Source: Rufibacter glacialis (lineage in GTDB: Bacteria; Bacteroidota; Bacteroidia; Cytophagales; Hymenobacteraceae). Taken from it: a stretch of 64,000 bases of DNA. The stretch covers positions 434,001-498,000 of the forward strand of contig NZ_VKKZ01000019.1 of NCBI RefSeq assembly GCF_008271745.1, in the 5' to 3' direction. Of the stretch, positions 8,088-17,668 are shown piece after piece; positions within the stretch are counted from its first letter, which is position 1; each line of letters begins with the position of its first letter. The notes under the pieces were generated by a model. It did no database searches, was not told where the DNA came from, and saw only the letters and a list, made by a program, of their open reading frames with translations. The position numbers and the translations under genes were made by a program.

Positions 8088-8124
8088 TCCTTCTCCCTCA
8101 GGGAGAAGGTTAGGATGAGGGGGA
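8088..8124 (-). repeat. CT-rich palindromic repeat C (inner right)
   Basis: TCCTTCTCCCTCAGGGAGAA then GGTTAGGATGAGGGG: the inverted copy of repeat B. It starts 39 bases after the DUF559 stop codon. Confidence 0.87.
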
Positions 8125-8225
8125 AAAGGTTTTCGGTATGATGGATCTTTGCTATGCAACACCAGCTAGCTGAGGGAAATGCGTCTGCCAGATAAAGAGA
8201 AGCCTTTAGCCTTGGAGCGAGGCAG

Positions 8226-8263
8226 CCCCCTCACCCTAGCCCTCTCCCAGGGGGAGAGGGAAC
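8226..8263 (+). repeat. CT-rich palindromic repeat D (outer right)
   Basis: CCCCCTCACCCTAGCC then CTCTCCCAGGGGGAGAGGGA. Inverted partner of repeat A. The similarity to the left side continues outward: AGGAGTTCC, a 28-base spacer on both sides, then TTTAGAGGCTGATTT. Confidence 0.85.
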
Positions 8264-8282
8264 TCCTTTTCTGGCAATTTCA

Positions 8283-8311
8283 GGCCTTTTTGAGAAAATC
8301 AGCCTCTAAAC
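8283..8311 (+). repeat. Dispersed CCYTAAAC hairpin motif
   Basis: GGCCTTTTTGAGAAAATCAG then CCTCTAAAC, ending 10 bases before the stop codon of the minus-strand ABC gene. Confidence 0.6.
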
Positions 8312-8321
8312 GCTGGTTTAG

Positions 8322-8963
8322 TTAATGCTTTTTCCGTTCCGGGGCTTTGTAGTGGAATTCGTTGATGGGTAGTTGCTCGTCGCAGAAGCTGTATTCATGG
8401 GGTACGTTGGAGCCGATGAGGACCAGACGGTTCTGCCGGTTGCGGTCCAGGTGCTCCAGGTACCAGGCCACGCCGGCTTGGTCCAGGTTGGTGGTGGGCT
8501 CGTCTAGCAGCAGGAGCGGGGTCTCTGAGTAAAGGGCCAGCCCCAGTTTTAGGCGCTGGCGCATGCCCGAGGAGAAATCCCGTACCAGTTTGTGCCTGGC
8601 TGCCTGTAGTTGGAGAAGGTCAGGCAGTTGGGAAGGGGAGATGCCGCGCAAGGGCTTGAAACGGGTGTGGAATTGAATCATCTCCTCCAGTGTGAATTCC
8701 TCCAGTAAATCCTGGTAAGGAGCCGCCAGCGAGAGAAAGCGGTACAACTCATCAACGGGAATCTCCTTTCCTCCTGAAGAATAGGAAACTGAGCCTTCAG
8801 AGGGTAATTGGAAACCGCTCAGGATGGAAAGCAAAGTGGATTTCCCGGATCCGTTGTGCCCCAGCACGGCGTAGGCCTTGCCAGAAACAAACTCAAAGGA
8901 CAGATTCCGGAAAATCCACTCGTAATTGAAACGCTTGCCTAAAGAGGAAAGCTTAATCTGCAT
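8322..8963 (-). CDS. ABC transporter ATP-binding protein
   Basis: 213 residues, one nucleotide-binding domain without a membrane part. Walker A is GHNGSGKST (residues 35-43), the signature SSGMRQR (131-137), and Walker B LLLLDEPT with Glu155. The ATG overlaps the end of lpxA by 11 bases, so it is translated with the lipid A genes as the last gene of that operon. No permease gene is present in the window. The placement suggests a link to envelope or lipid A export, but the sequence cannot show what it moves; it may pair with a distant permease. Assignment as an ABC ATPase is certain; substrate is unknown. Confidence 0.9.
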   Translation of the reverse strand: MQIKLSSLGKRFNYEWIFRNLSFEFVSGKAYAVLGHNGSGKSTLLSILSGFQLPSEGSVSYSSGGKEIPVDELYRFLSLAAPYQDLLEEFTLEEMIQFHTRFKPLRGISPSQLPDLLQLQAARHKLVRDFSSGMRQRLKLGLALYSETPLLLLDEPTTNLDQAGVAWYLEHLDRNRQNRLVLIGSNVPHEYSFCDEQLPINEFHYKAPERKKH

Positions 8964-9744
8964 CTCTTTGATAGCCTTTGATAATACCCCGGCCAGAGTT
9001 GCGTACGAAATTCACGATCTCGTCACGCTCTGAGCTGGGAGCCAGGTCAATCTCTATTTTCTCTACCGCCGAGGCCGTGTTCAGGCCGCTCATGAACAGG
9101 ATGCGGTAGATCTGTTGGATGTCGGTGATTTGCTCATTGGTGAACCCTCTGCGGCGCAAGCCGATGGAGTTCACGCCGGCATAGGACAAAGGCTCACGGG
9201 CGGCTTTTATGAACGGAGGCACATCTTTGCGGACCAGCGAACCGCCAGACACCATGGCATGCGCCCCGATGCTCACAAACTGGTGTACCGCTGAGGTACC
9301 GCCAATGAACACGTGGTCATGGATCACGATATGCCCGGCCAACTGCACCCCGTTGGCCAGGATTACATTGTCCCCAATGATGCAGTCGTGGGCCACGTGC
9401 ACGTAGGCCATCACCAGGCAGTTTTTGCCGATGGCGGTGGTGTTCTTATCTAAGGCCGTACCCCTGTTCAACGTCACGCATTCCCTGATGATGGTGTTGT
9501 CACCAATAGAGACGGTAGAGGGCTCGCCCTTGTACTTGAGGTCCTGCGGCGGGGCCGAGATCACGGCACCCGGGAAAATCTGGCAGTTCTTGCCAATGCG
9601 GGCGCCTTCCATGATGGTGACGTTGGGGCCAATCCAGGTACCTTCGCCAATCTCCACGTTCTTAGAGATGGTGGTGAACGGCTCTACCACCACGTTCGTG
9701 GCGATCTTGGCTTCCGGGTGGATGTAAGCTAGGGGCTGGTTCAT
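8953..9744 (-). CDS. lpxA: Acyl-ACP--UDP-N-acetylglucosamine O-acyltransferase
   Basis: First step of lipid A synthesis: moves a 3-hydroxyacyl chain from acyl carrier protein to the 3-OH of UDP-GlcNAc in the cytoplasm. The 263 residues match the family length (about 260). Hexapeptide left-handed helix repeats run from residue 10 to about 190. The catalytic His is His119 in YVHVAHDC, equivalent to His125 of the E. coli enzyme. The C-terminal helical domain contains GLRRRGFTNEQI. The ATG overlaps the lpxC/fabZ stop codon by four bases (ATGA), so the two are translationally coupled. Confidence 0.96.
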   Translation of the reverse strand: MNQPLAYIHPEAKIATNVVVEPFTTISKNVEIGEGTWIGPNVTIMEGARIGKNCQIFPGAVISAPPQDLKYKGEPSTVSIGDNTIIRECVTLNRGTALDKNTTAIGKNCLVMAYVHVAHDCIIGDNVILANGVQLAGHIVIHDHVFIGGTSAVHQFVSIGAHAMVSGGSLVRKDVPPFIKAAREPLSYAGVNSIGLRRRGFTNEQITDIQQIYRILFMSGLNTASAVEKIEIDLAPSSERDEIVNFVRNSGRGIIKGYQRDAD

Positions 9745-11135
9745 GCGTCTTTTCTTACGATACTTGCTAACATCTCGGCTTCCATCACTAATTGTCCGGC
9801 CACGTAAGCCTGACCTTGCATTCTGGCAATGCCGCGTTTAATAGGCGCCAACAGTTCGCATTTAAAAATAATAGTATCACCGGGTACCACTTTCCGGCGG
9901 AAACGGCACTTGTCTACGCCCATAAAGTAAGTCCAGTAGTTCTCAGGGTCTGGCACGGTGCTTAATACGTAGATGCCGCCAGTTTGGGCCATGGCCTCAA
10001 TCAGGATCACGCCCGGCATGACCGGGTTGCCCGGAAAATGCCCCTGGAAGAAAGACTCGTTCATGGTGACGTTCTTAACGCCCGTCACGGTGGTGGCATC
10101 CAGGTGGATGATCTTGTCAATGAGAACGAAGGGATACTGGTGCGGCAACGTCTGCATGATGCGGTTGATGTCCATGACCGGGGTCTTCTTAGGATCATAC
10201 ACCGGTACGTTCTTCACAGACGTTTCCTTGATATATTTCTTGATTTTCTTGGCAAAGGCCACGTTAGACGCATGGCCCGGACGGGCCGCCAGAATCTGGC
10301 CTTTCAACGGACGCCCCACCAAGGCCAGGTCACCAATCAGGTCCAGGAGCTTGTGCCGGGCGGGTTCGTTTTTGTAGCGCAGGTCTACATTATTCAGGAT
10401 TCCTTCCTTCTTCACGGCCACTTTGGGCTTCTTCAAAAGGTCAGAGAGATAATCCAGTTCATTGTCTTCCACCACGCGGTCTACCACTACAATGGCATTG
10501 CTCAAGTCGCCCCCTTTGATCAGGTTTTGCTTGTAGAGCATTTCAATCTCGTGCAGGAAGCAGAACGTGCGGCAAGAGGCAATTTCGTCTTTAAACTGGC
10601 TCAGGTCTGTCAGGGAGGCGTGCTGGGAACCCAATACCGGAGAGTGATAATCCACCATCACGGTCACGCGGTAGTCATCCAGGGGCAGAATCGCGATCTC
10701 GGTCTCACGGGAGCCGTCGCGGAACATGATTTCCTCTGGTACCTCAAAGAAGTTACGCAGGGCATTCTGTTCTTCCAGGCCTACCTCCAGCAGGGGTCTC
10801 ACAAACAGGATGGAAGAACCGTCCATGATAGGGGGCTCGGGTCCGTCTATCTGGATGAGCACGTTGTCAATCTCTAACCCCACCAAAGCGGCCAGTACGT
10901 GCTCCACGGTGTTTACGCGGGCGCCATTCTGCTCAATGGTAGTGCCTCGGGAAAGGTCCACCACATTGTCTACGTCGGCTTCTACTATGGGCTGCTCGGG
11001 CAGGTCAATGCGTTGGAATTTATACCCGTGGTTGATAGGAGCAGGCATGAAGGTCATATTTGACACCACCCCCGTATGCAATCCAATCCCAGAGACCGTT
11101 ACCGGTGCCTTTATGGTATGCTGTTTATCGTTCAT
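9741..11135 (-). CDS. lpxC/fabZ: Bifunctional LpxC deacetylase / FabZ dehydratase
   Basis: A fusion typical of Bacteroidota. Residues 1 to about 305 are LpxC, the zinc-dependent UDP-3-O-acyl-GlcNAc deacetylase that commits precursor to lipid A; visible are His79 in [10 protein letters not shown] and the later zinc motif [12 protein letters not shown]. From about 315 to 464 is FabZ, the 3-hydroxyacyl-ACP dehydratase of fatty acid synthesis; visible are [12 protein letters not shown] and [11 protein letters not shown] with catalytic His366, then the conserved Glu in [10 protein letters not shown]. Joining the two balances fatty acid elongation against lipid A, which share a 3-hydroxyacyl-ACP pool. 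It lies 31 bases after lpxD and overlaps lpxA by four. Confidence 0.96.
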   Translation of the reverse strand: MNDKQHTIKAPVTVSGIGLHTGVVSNMTFMPAPINHGYKFQRIDLPEQPIVEADVDNVVDLSRGTTIEQNGARVNTVEHVLAALVGLEIDNVLIQIDGPEPPIMDGSSILFVRPLLEVGLEEQNALRNFFEVPEEIMFRDGSRETEIAILPLDDYRVTVMVDYHSPVLGSQHASLTDLSQFKDEIASCRTFCFLHEIEMLYKQNLIKGGDLSNAIVVVDRVVEDNELDYLSDLLKKPKVAVKKEGILNNVDLRYKNEPARHKLLDLIGDLALVGRPLKGQILAARPGHASNVAFAKKIKKYIKETSVKNVPVYDPKKTPVMDINRIMQTLPHQYPFVLIDKIIHLDATTVTGVKNVTMNESFFQGHFPGNPVMPGVILIEAMAQTGGIYVLSTVPDPENYWTYFMGVDKCRFRRKVVPGDTIIFKCELLAPIKRGIARMQGQAYVAGQLVMEAEMLASIVRKDA

Positions 11136-11166
11136 GAAGCACTAAATAGGTAAAGAGGGGCTAAAG

Positions 11167-12189
11167 TTAAAGCTTTTCTCTGAGTTCGTCTACCTGTTTC
11201 TGTAACTCGGGTAGTTTCCGGAAGACCGCCATGGCCCTCAGGTTTTGTTTATAGTCAAAAGCGGGGGCGCCCTGTACAAAGGTGCCTTCTTCTTTGATGT
11301 TCTTGGAAATGCCTGATTTAGCGCCTACAATGGTTCTGTCTGCAATGCTCACGTGGCCCACCACCCCTACCTGACCGGCAATGGTGCAGTAGTTGCCTAC
11401 CTTGGAGGAACCTGCAAAAGCAGTTTGGGCAGCTACAACCGTATGTTTGCCAATTTCCACATTATGGGCTACCTGCACCAGGTTGTCTATCTTGGTGCCG
11501 GTTCCAATAAGGGTAGAACCCATGGTGGCGCAGTCTACAGTGGTGTTGGCGCCAATGCGCACATGGTCTCCCAGTACCACATTGCCCGTCTGCGGAATAG
11601 CTTTGTAGGTGCCGTCTTTCTGCGGCGCAAACCCGAACCCGTCACTCCCGATCACGCAACCGGCATTTAGGGTACAGTGGCTGCCAATCACGGTATCAGG
11701 GTAGATTTTCACGCCTGCGTAAATCACGGTGTTATCGCCTATGGTCACGTTGTCACCAATGTAGGCATTGGGGTAAATATGTACGCCCTGGCCAATCTTG
11801 CAGTTTTTACCGATATAGGAGAAAGCACCGCGGTAATGCCGCTCCCCAATGGTGGAATTCTCGCCTAAAAAGCAGGGCTCTTCTACGCCTTGGCGGGCGG
11901 CGGCCACCGCCTGTTGGTAGACTTCTAACAAGGTGGAGAAAGCCGAATAGGGGTCTTCTACCAGAATCAGGCTGGCGGCCACCGGTGCTTTGAGTTGCAA
12001 GGTCTTGGAGACGATCACGGCCGTGGCGCCGGTGGTATAGAGGAAAGGCTCGTATTTCGCGTTAGACAGAAAGGAAAGAGCGCCCGGGGTGCCTTCTTCA
12101 ATTTTCGCCAATTGGTTGACCGTGGCGTTACCGTCTCCCTGCACCTGGCCCTGGAGTAAATCAGCAATCTGTTGTACCGTGAATTCCAT
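11167..12189 (-). CDS. lpxD: UDP-3-O-(3-hydroxyacyl)glucosamine N-acyltransferase
   Basis: Third step of lipid A synthesis: N-acylates the glucosamine after LpxC. 340 residues, standard length. An N-terminal uridine-binding domain (1 to about 100) is followed by hexapeptide repeats (about 105-300). Catalytic His242 lies in VQVAHNVEIG. The C-terminal helix is FRKLPELQKQVDELREKL. It is first in the operon lpxD, lpxC/fabZ, lpxA, ABC ATPase. A sequence reading TAACTTTG on the minus strand ends only four bases before the ATG. If it is a real -7 box, the message would be nearly leaderless. Confidence 0.95.
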   Translation of the reverse strand: MEFTVQQIADLLQGQVQGDGNATVNQLAKIEEGTPGALSFLSNAKYEPFLYTTGATAVIVSKTLQLKAPVAASLILVEDPYSAFSTLLEVYQQAVAAARQGVEEPCFLGENSTIGERHYRGAFSYIGKNCKIGQGVHIYPNAYIGDNVTIGDNTVIYAGVKIYPDTVIGSHCTLNAGCVIGSDGFGFAPQKDGTYKAIPQTGNVVLGDHVRIGANTTVDCATMGSTLIGTGTKIDNLVQVAHNVEIGKHTVVAAQTAFAGSSKVGNYCTIAGQVGVVGHVSIADRTIVGAKSGISKNIKEEGTFVQGAPAFDYKQNLRAMAVFRKLPELQKQVDELREKL

Positions 12190-12307
12190 AAGGCAAAGTT
12201 AAGGAAACAATTTTTAACGGAGGCATGCCGCCCAGACTCAATCTGCCAGACGAGCCTAGGCTGGGACTGGGGCTCGCTGCCTGGTACGGGGAGGGGTTCG
12301 TTTCGAC

Positions 12308-12340
12308 GTTGTTTCCTGAAAAGAACGGTAAAACAGAGGC
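12308..12340 (+). repeat. Dispersed hairpin motif, divergent copy
   Basis: GTTGTTTCCTGAAAAGAACG then GTAAAACAGAGGC; core preserved, flank diverged. Confidence 0.45.
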
Positions 12341-12602
12341 TTCATTGCTAGCAGTTCTTCTCAGCAATAGGGGCTTTGTGTAATGTCTCTACCAAGGCTT
12401 TTCCTGCCTCTCTCCACCAAAAGTCAGAAGCAACGTGCGGTGTCAACTAGTAGAAAAAGCGGTGACAAACTGGCCTGCTGTGTTTGGGGCTACTCTTTGG
12501 TTTTTTGCCTTTTTTATAAAATGAGAGTGGTATTCTTGAAGCTGGTTAAGGTTTTTGGAGACACGGCAGGATTATTTTGCGAAATAGGCTACCTTGCGTA
12601 GA

Positions 12603-12634
12603 GATTTTTCAAAACTGCTCCTTAAACGCTACAG
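12603..12634 (+). repeat. Dispersed CCYTAAAC hairpin motif
   Basis: GATTTTTCAAAACTGCT then CCTTAAACGCTACAG, 119 bases before the sensor start codon. Confidence 0.5.
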
Positions 12635-12753
12635 AGTAGGGTGAGCCCAGAAGGCCGGTGCCGGTACGCAAGGAAAGGCAGCCCGTAAAAGCAGGCGCCA
12701 GGCCACTAAATCAAACGGCGAAGGTATTTCCACAGGTGATTTCAACGTATGTC

Positions 12754-15700
12754 ATGCGCTTTCTTTTAACTATTGCCCTTGCCCTAATCTTGGGAATGAA
12801 CCAGGAGCAAGCGTTTGCCAATTTGCCAGACCAGCGCCGTTTTCTGCACCTAGATGTAAATAACGGCCTCTCCCATAACCAGGCCAATTGCTTCATGAAA
12901 GATCGGCAGGGGTATATCTGGGTAGGTACCTCCTATGGCCTCAACCGGTTTGATGGCTACGGCCTGAAAGTCTATCGGCACAATTCCCGTTCCAAGGCCT
13001 CCCTGCGGGACAACAATATCTCCAGGCTTTTTGAAGACCCGGAGGGCAATATCTGGATTGTCTCCCAGAAAGGAATCACAGTCTATTATCCGGGACAAGA
13101 CCGGTTTAACCGGGAGTATGCCTCCCTTTTGAAGAAGTATTCCCTTCCTCAGGCGCCCGTAGAGAATATTGTGCAGGACAAAACCGGGAACTACTGGTTT
13201 TTGCAGACGGGGCAGGGACTTTCAAGATACACCCCTAAAACAAAAACCTCTACCCAGGTGAAAGCTGCTTCGCCTGAGGCTGGCCAGATAAATTCTATTG
13301 CCTTTAGCAGGAAGGGTGACCTTTGGGTGCTGTTTGCCTCTGGATTGCTGGAAAAACTAAACCCGCAGACGTTGCAGGTGGAAGCCCGGGAAACCGGCTT
13401 ACAAAAGAAGTTCAAAGGACGGGCCATGGGGTATGCCTTCACCATTGACCGCGATGATGAGCTTTGGCTTTATTCCCTTTATGAGAGCATTGGCGCTTTC
13501 CTTTATTCTCCGGCCTTGAAAACGTTCAGGCAGTTTCATGAGAATTCGGCGCAGGCCCGGCTCAATTCTAATTTGGTGCGTGGGATAGTGGAAAACGAAG
13601 ACGGAACCCTATGGTTGGCCACTGACCACGGGGGCATCAACATTGTGAGTAAAAAGGACTTTTCGGTGCAGTACGTCCTGAACTACCCTGAAGTGAAGAA
13701 CAGCCTCTCGCACAACAGCCTTATCTCTATCTACAAAGACCGCGAAGGCATCATCTGGCTGGGTACCTATAAAAAAGGCGTCAATTACTACCACAAGAAC
13801 CTGCTCCGTTTCCAGCACCACCAGAACCAGTTGCTGGTGAAGGGAAGCCTGCCCTATGATGACATTAACCGCTTTGTGGAAGACCGCCAGGGAAATCTAT
13901 GGATGGGCACCAACGGGGGTGGCCTGCTGTACTGGAACCGCGCCACCGGTCAATATACCCGGTACCAGCATAACCCCCAAGACCCGGCCAGTCTCAGCAG
14001 CAACGTGATTGTCAGCCTGCTCCTGGACAAAGAACAGAACCTGTGGATTGGCACGTACCTGGGTGGGCTGAACAAATTTGATGGCAAACGCTTCACCCGC
14101 TTCGGCCGGCAGACGCAGAACGGGGTGGTTTTAGGCGATGACAATATCTGGGAGCTGTTCCAGGACCACCAGGGCCGGTTATGGGTGGGCACCATGCGGG
14201 AAGGCTTACAGCAATTCAATCCTGCCTCGGGGGCGTTTCAGTCTTTCCGCCGCACGGCTACCAGGCCCGGAACCACCACCGCGTATGTGGCGGCCATTGC
14301 CCAAGACCAGCAAGGCAACCTGTGGATAGGCGGAGACTTAGGCGTAGAGGTACTGCATGTGGCGTCTAATAAGGTGGTGCATTTTCAAAATGACCCGGAA
14401 AACCCTGAAAGCCTGAGCAGCAACGGCATCATCAGTATCTTCAGAGACAGCCGGCAGAACATGTGGGTAGGCACCACCGAAGGCCTGAACCTCTATGATC
14501 TTAAGAGCAACTCGTTCAGGTTATTCACCAAAGAAAACGGGCTGGCAGACAACATCATCCTGAACATTCTGGAAGACCGGCACCATGACCTGTGGGTGAG
14601 TACCCCCAGCGGCATCTCAAAGCTGGAGATCAGCGGCCGGTCGGCCCGCGAAATCTCCTTTGTCACCCGCACCTATGATGAGTTTGATGGGTTGCAGGGC
14701 AAGGCCTTCAATGAAAACGCCGCCTATCTGACCAGAAAAGGGGAGCTGGTGTTTGGCGGTCCCAACGGGTTCAATCTTTTTCAGCCTGATAACTTATCCA
14801 CCAACCAGGAAGTGCCCTCCATTGTGTTTACTGACTTTCAGCTGTTCAGTAAAAGCCTGAAGGTGGGCGAGAAGGTAGATGGCCGGGTAATCCTTGATCA
14901 GGCGCTGTCCAATACCCGGCAGATCACGCTCCAGCATGACCAGAACATGTTCACCGTTGAGTTTGCCGCCCTTAACTTCTTCCATTCAGAGAAAAACCGG
15001 TACCAGTACAAGCTGGAAGGCTTTGATAAGGAGTGGCATACAACTGACGCGAATAACCGCCGCATTACCTACACTAACTTAGACCCTGGCCGTTACCAGC
15101 TCCAGGTAAGGGCCGCCAACAATGACGGCGTCTGGAACAAGAAGGGCATCAGCCTGGCGATTGAAGTGGAGGTGCCTTTCTGGCGCACTGATGGGGCTTA
15201 TGTGGCCTACGTGCTGTTGGCCTTCCTGCTGCTGCTGCTGGTGCGCCAGGTAGAGCAACAGAAAGCCAAGGCCAGATTTGAGCTGGAGCGGGAGCGCCAC
15301 CAGGTAAAGCACGTGAGGGAGCTGCACCTCATGAAAATAAAGTTCTTTACCAACATCAGCCATGAGTTCAGGACACCGCTTACCTTGATTCTGGCGCCCC
15401 TGGAGCGTCTGCTGGCGACTACCCAGGAGCCAGAGCAGCAAAAGCAATTCCAGATGATCAACCGCAACGCCAAACGCCTGCTGCACCTGGTCAATCAACT
15501 GCTGGATTTCAGAAAGCTGGAGGTGGAAGAAGTGGCTTTCACGCCCTCCCATGGCAACATCATCAAATTCATCAAAGAAGCGGTGTATTCTTTCTCAGAC
15601 CTCTCTGAGAAAAACAACGTCCGGCTCTCCTTTGAATCCGGCACCCAGGAACTGCACACGGTCTTTGACATGGACAAATTGGGCAAGATCCTGTTCAACC

Positions 15701-16896
15701 TGCTTTCCAACGCCTTCAAATTCACGCCGGAGGACGGTACCATCAAAGTAGAGGTGAACTGCCAGGCGAATGACTCAGCCGCCCCCAAACTACATTTGCT
15801 GGAGATCAAGGTTTCTGACACAGGCATAGGCATTTCCCCGGAAAACCAGGAGAAGATCTTTGACCGGTTCTTCCGCGAAGACGTGCCCAATAACCTGGTG
15901 AACCAAGGCAGTGGCATTGGCTTATGCCTTACTAAGGAGTTCGTCAAGATCCACGGCGGGCTTATTGGGGTGCAGAGCGAGCCAGGAAAAGGCAGTTGTT
16001 TCACGGTGACCTTGCCTGTCCAGGTAACCGGGGCGGTGGTGGAGACCACAGAAGGGGAAGAGGCTATCTTGGTGGCCCAAGAGACAGAAGTGGTAAAACG
16101 TGCCCCCGTAGAAGCCCAGGAACACCCGCTGGTAGTGTTGCTGGTGGAAGACAGCGAAGATTTCAGGGCCTACCTCAAAGACAACCTGAGCACGCATTTT
16201 CAGGTGCTGGAAGGCAAAAACGGGAAAGAAGGCTGGCAGAAGGCCCTTTCCTGCAGGCCAGACCTGATTGTGAGTGACCTTATGATGCCAGAGCTGAACG
16301 GCATAGATTTCTGCAAGAAGATCAAGGCTGATGCCCGCACCTCGCACATCCCGTTTATCTTGCTCACGGCCCAAACCTCTGAGGAGCAGAAATTAAAAGG
16401 CCTGGGTATTGGGGCGAATGATTACATCACCAAGCCGTTCAACTTTGAGTTGCTGCTCTCGCGCATGTCTAACCTTATCACGCAATGCCAGCTGCTGCAG
16501 AAAACCTATGAACGGAAAATAAGTGTCCAGACCAGTGCCATAGATATTGTCTCCTTAGATGATAAGCTTATCCAGCGGGCCATTGCGCTGGTAGAACGAA
16601 ACATAGACAGTACAGAGTTCTCCGTGGAGCTAATGAGCAAAGAGCTGGGCATGAGCCGCGTGTACCTCTACAAAAAGATTGTCGCCCTCACGGGCCAGTC
16701 ACCCGTGGAGTTCATCCGGAAAATCAGATTAGAGCGGGCCACGCAGCTCCTGGAGAAAAGCCAGTTGACAGTAGCGGAGGTGGCCTACGCTGTTGGCTTC
16801 AACAACCCCCGTTACTTCTCTAAATACTTCAAAGAGCAGTATGGCATGTTGCCCTCGGTCTATGCAGAGAGCCGGCAGTCAATACCTATAACCTAG
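12754..16896 (+). CDS. Hybrid two-component system sensor/regulator of the PUL
   Basis: A one-protein sensor and transcription factor of the kind that controls glycan loci in Bacteroidota. From the ATG at 12754 it has 1380 residues. A signal peptide (MRFLLTIALALILG) precedes a periplasmic region of at least twelve two-component propeller repeats (such as GYIWVGTSYGLNRFDG and GNLWIGGDLGV), enough for two seven-bladed propellers, and a Y_Y_Y domain. A membrane segment lies near 812-832. The histidine kinase has His870 in ISHEFRTPL and an ATPase domain (DTGIGISPENQ). The receiver domain has Asp1175 in VSDLMMPE, followed by an AraC-type DNA-binding domain at the C-terminus. The frame is open from a GTG at 12658, but the signal peptide fixes the ATG. 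It lies upstream of and co-oriented with GH31, so it probably senses xyloglucan oligosaccharides. Confidence 0.95.
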   Translation: MRFLLTIALALILGMNQEQAFANLPDQRRFLHLDVNNGLSHNQANCFMKDRQGYIWVGTSYGLNRFDGYGLKVYRHNSRSKASLRDNNISRLFEDPEGNIWIVSQKGITVYYPGQDRFNREYASLLKKYSLPQAPVENIVQDKTGNYWFLQTGQGLSRYTPKTKTSTQVKAASPEAGQINSIAFSRKGDLWVLFASGLLEKLNPQTLQVEARETGLQKKFKGRAMGYAFTIDRDDELWLYSLYESIGAFLYSPALKTFRQFHENSAQARLNSNLVRGIVENEDGTLWLATDHGGINIVSKKDFSVQYVLNYPEVKNSLSHNSLISIYKDREGIIWLGTYKKGVNYYHKNLLRFQHHQNQLLVKGSLPYDDINRFVEDRQGNLWMGTNGGGLLYWNRATGQYTRYQHNPQDPASLSSNVIVSLLLDKEQNLWIGTYLGGLNKFDGKRFTRFGRQTQNGVVLGDDNIWELFQDHQGRLWVGTMREGLQQFNPASGAFQSFRRTATRPGTTTAYVAAIAQDQQGNLWIGGDLGVEVLHVASNKVVHFQNDPENPESLSSNGIISIFRDSRQNMWVGTTEGLNLYDLKSNSFRLFTKENGLADNIILNILEDRHHDLWVSTPSGISKLEISGRSAREISFVTRTYDEFDGLQGKAFNENAAYLTRKGELVFGGPNGFNLFQPDNLSTNQEVPSIVFTDFQLFSKSLKVGEKVDGRVILDQALSNTRQITLQHDQNMFTVEFAALNFFHSEKNRYQYKLEGFDKEWHTTDANNRRITYTNLDPGRYQLQVRAANNDGVWNKKGISLAIEVEVPFWRTDGAYVAYVLLAFLLLLLVRQVEQQKAKARFELERERHQVKHVRELHLMKIKFFTNISHEFRTPLTLILAPLERLLATTQEPEQQKQFQMINRNAKRLLHLVNQLLDFRKLEVEEVAFTPSHGNIIKFIKEAVYSFSDLSEKNNVRLSFESGTQELHTVFDMDKLGKILFNLLSNAFKFTPEDGTIKVEVNCQANDSAAPKLHLLEIKVSDTGIGISPENQEKIFDRFFREDVPNNLVNQGSGIGLCLTKEFVKIHGGLIGVQSEPGKGSCFTVTLPVQVTGAVVETTEGEEAILVAQETEVVKRAPVEAQEHPLVVLLVEDSEDFRAYLKDNLSTHFQVLEGKNGKEGWQKALSCRPDLIVSDLMMPELNGIDFCKKIKADARTSHIPFILLTAQTSEEQKLKGLGIGANDYITKPFNFELLLSRMSNLITQCQLLQKTYERKISVQTSAIDIVSLDDKLIQRAIALVERNIDSTEFSVELMSKELGMSRVYLYKKIVALTGQSPVEFIRKIRLERATQLLEKSQLTVAEVAYAVGFNNPRYFSKYFKEQYGMLPSVYAESRQSIPIT

Positions 16897-16910
16897 AAGT
16901 TGCTTCCTGG

Positions 16911-16970
16911 AGCCCGCCTGGTTTTAGCCTCGTTTTCTATAAATGAGGCTAAAACCAGGCGGGCTTTTTT
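16911..16970. terminator. Long terminator after the hybrid sensor
   Basis: Two perfectly complementary 21-base arms (16911-16931 and 16945-16965) starting AGCCCGCCTGG, followed by a T-run. It begins 15 bases after the stop codon. Confidence 0.92.
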
Positions 16971-17668
16971 CCCTCCTGTTAAAAAGGACATCAGCCCTCT
17001 CTTGAAAAGCTCTTGGTTGATGCTCCAACCTGTTCTGGCATTTGTGCCAAACCCACGCGTCCTGCGTCACCGGGTGAACCCAGTCACCTTAACTTACTTA
17101 TTCTTCTGCCTTCTTTTTCAAGGGAGCGAACGGCGCTCAAAATGGAGCTGCCGTGCCGCTGCCCTTTTGGGATTTGCCCGCACTGGCCAAAAGGTATAGG
17201 GCGGTTGCCCCTCAAAACCTCTCTGCTTTTGCGGTTCCCCTAAGAAACAAGGCCAAAAATCCAAGCTGAAACCAACAGCCAGGCACCACTGCCTCTGGAA
17301 GGCCGCCAGGGTTCACAATCTGGCAAAAGGCAGGGTGAGTCGCCTTGGTTTCTTGTATTTGCCGCTCAAGCAAGAGTCTGCGTTGTGGCCGCCCTCCGTT
17401 TCAAGGCTGTTTCCAAGAAAATAGCCCTGAAACGGAGGACAGTCTTAGTCTTGTTAACATTTTGTAAAAATAAACCGGTCAATTTGGGTAAAAAATGCGG
17501 TTTTTTCATTTGTTAACGGATCCATCATACTTAGGAAACATTTGATACACATGCCCTCCTGAGGCTCTCCTTACCTTCAACCTGTCAATTTCTGGGCCTC
17601 GGCGACGCTTGTAACCAAGCCAGGGCCTCTACCAGAAAGCACCCAAACCACCCTTACGTTACTGTCTA
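16971..17668. other. Long gap before the xyloglucan operon
   Basis: No credible gene; short frames here lack family resemblance. It holds one dispersed hairpin copy (17405-17438). The AT-rich stretch from 17450 to 17560 is the likeliest place for the operon promoter and the regulator binding site, but no motif is clear enough to mark. Confidence 0.55.
17405..17438 (+). repeat. Dispersed hairpin motif
   Basis: GGCTGTTTCCAAGAAAATAG then CCCTGAAACGGAGG. Confidence 0.55.

Larger units (their letters stand above)
12190..12753. other. Divergent gap between lpxD and the hybrid sensor
   Basis: No credible gene. It holds two copies of the dispersed hairpin motif (12308-12340 and 12603-12634) and a degenerate palindromic stretch at about 12225-12290. 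This is the left edge of the PUL island. Confidence 0.6.

Noticed and set aside
12383-12601. 72-codon frame between lpxD and the sensor
   Set aside because: Cys-rich chance frame without homologue-like features; it ends just before a repeat copy.
16900-17199. 99-codon frame after the hybrid sensor
   Set aside because: It begins by reading through the sensor's terminator hairpin and encodes low-complexity basic sequence.
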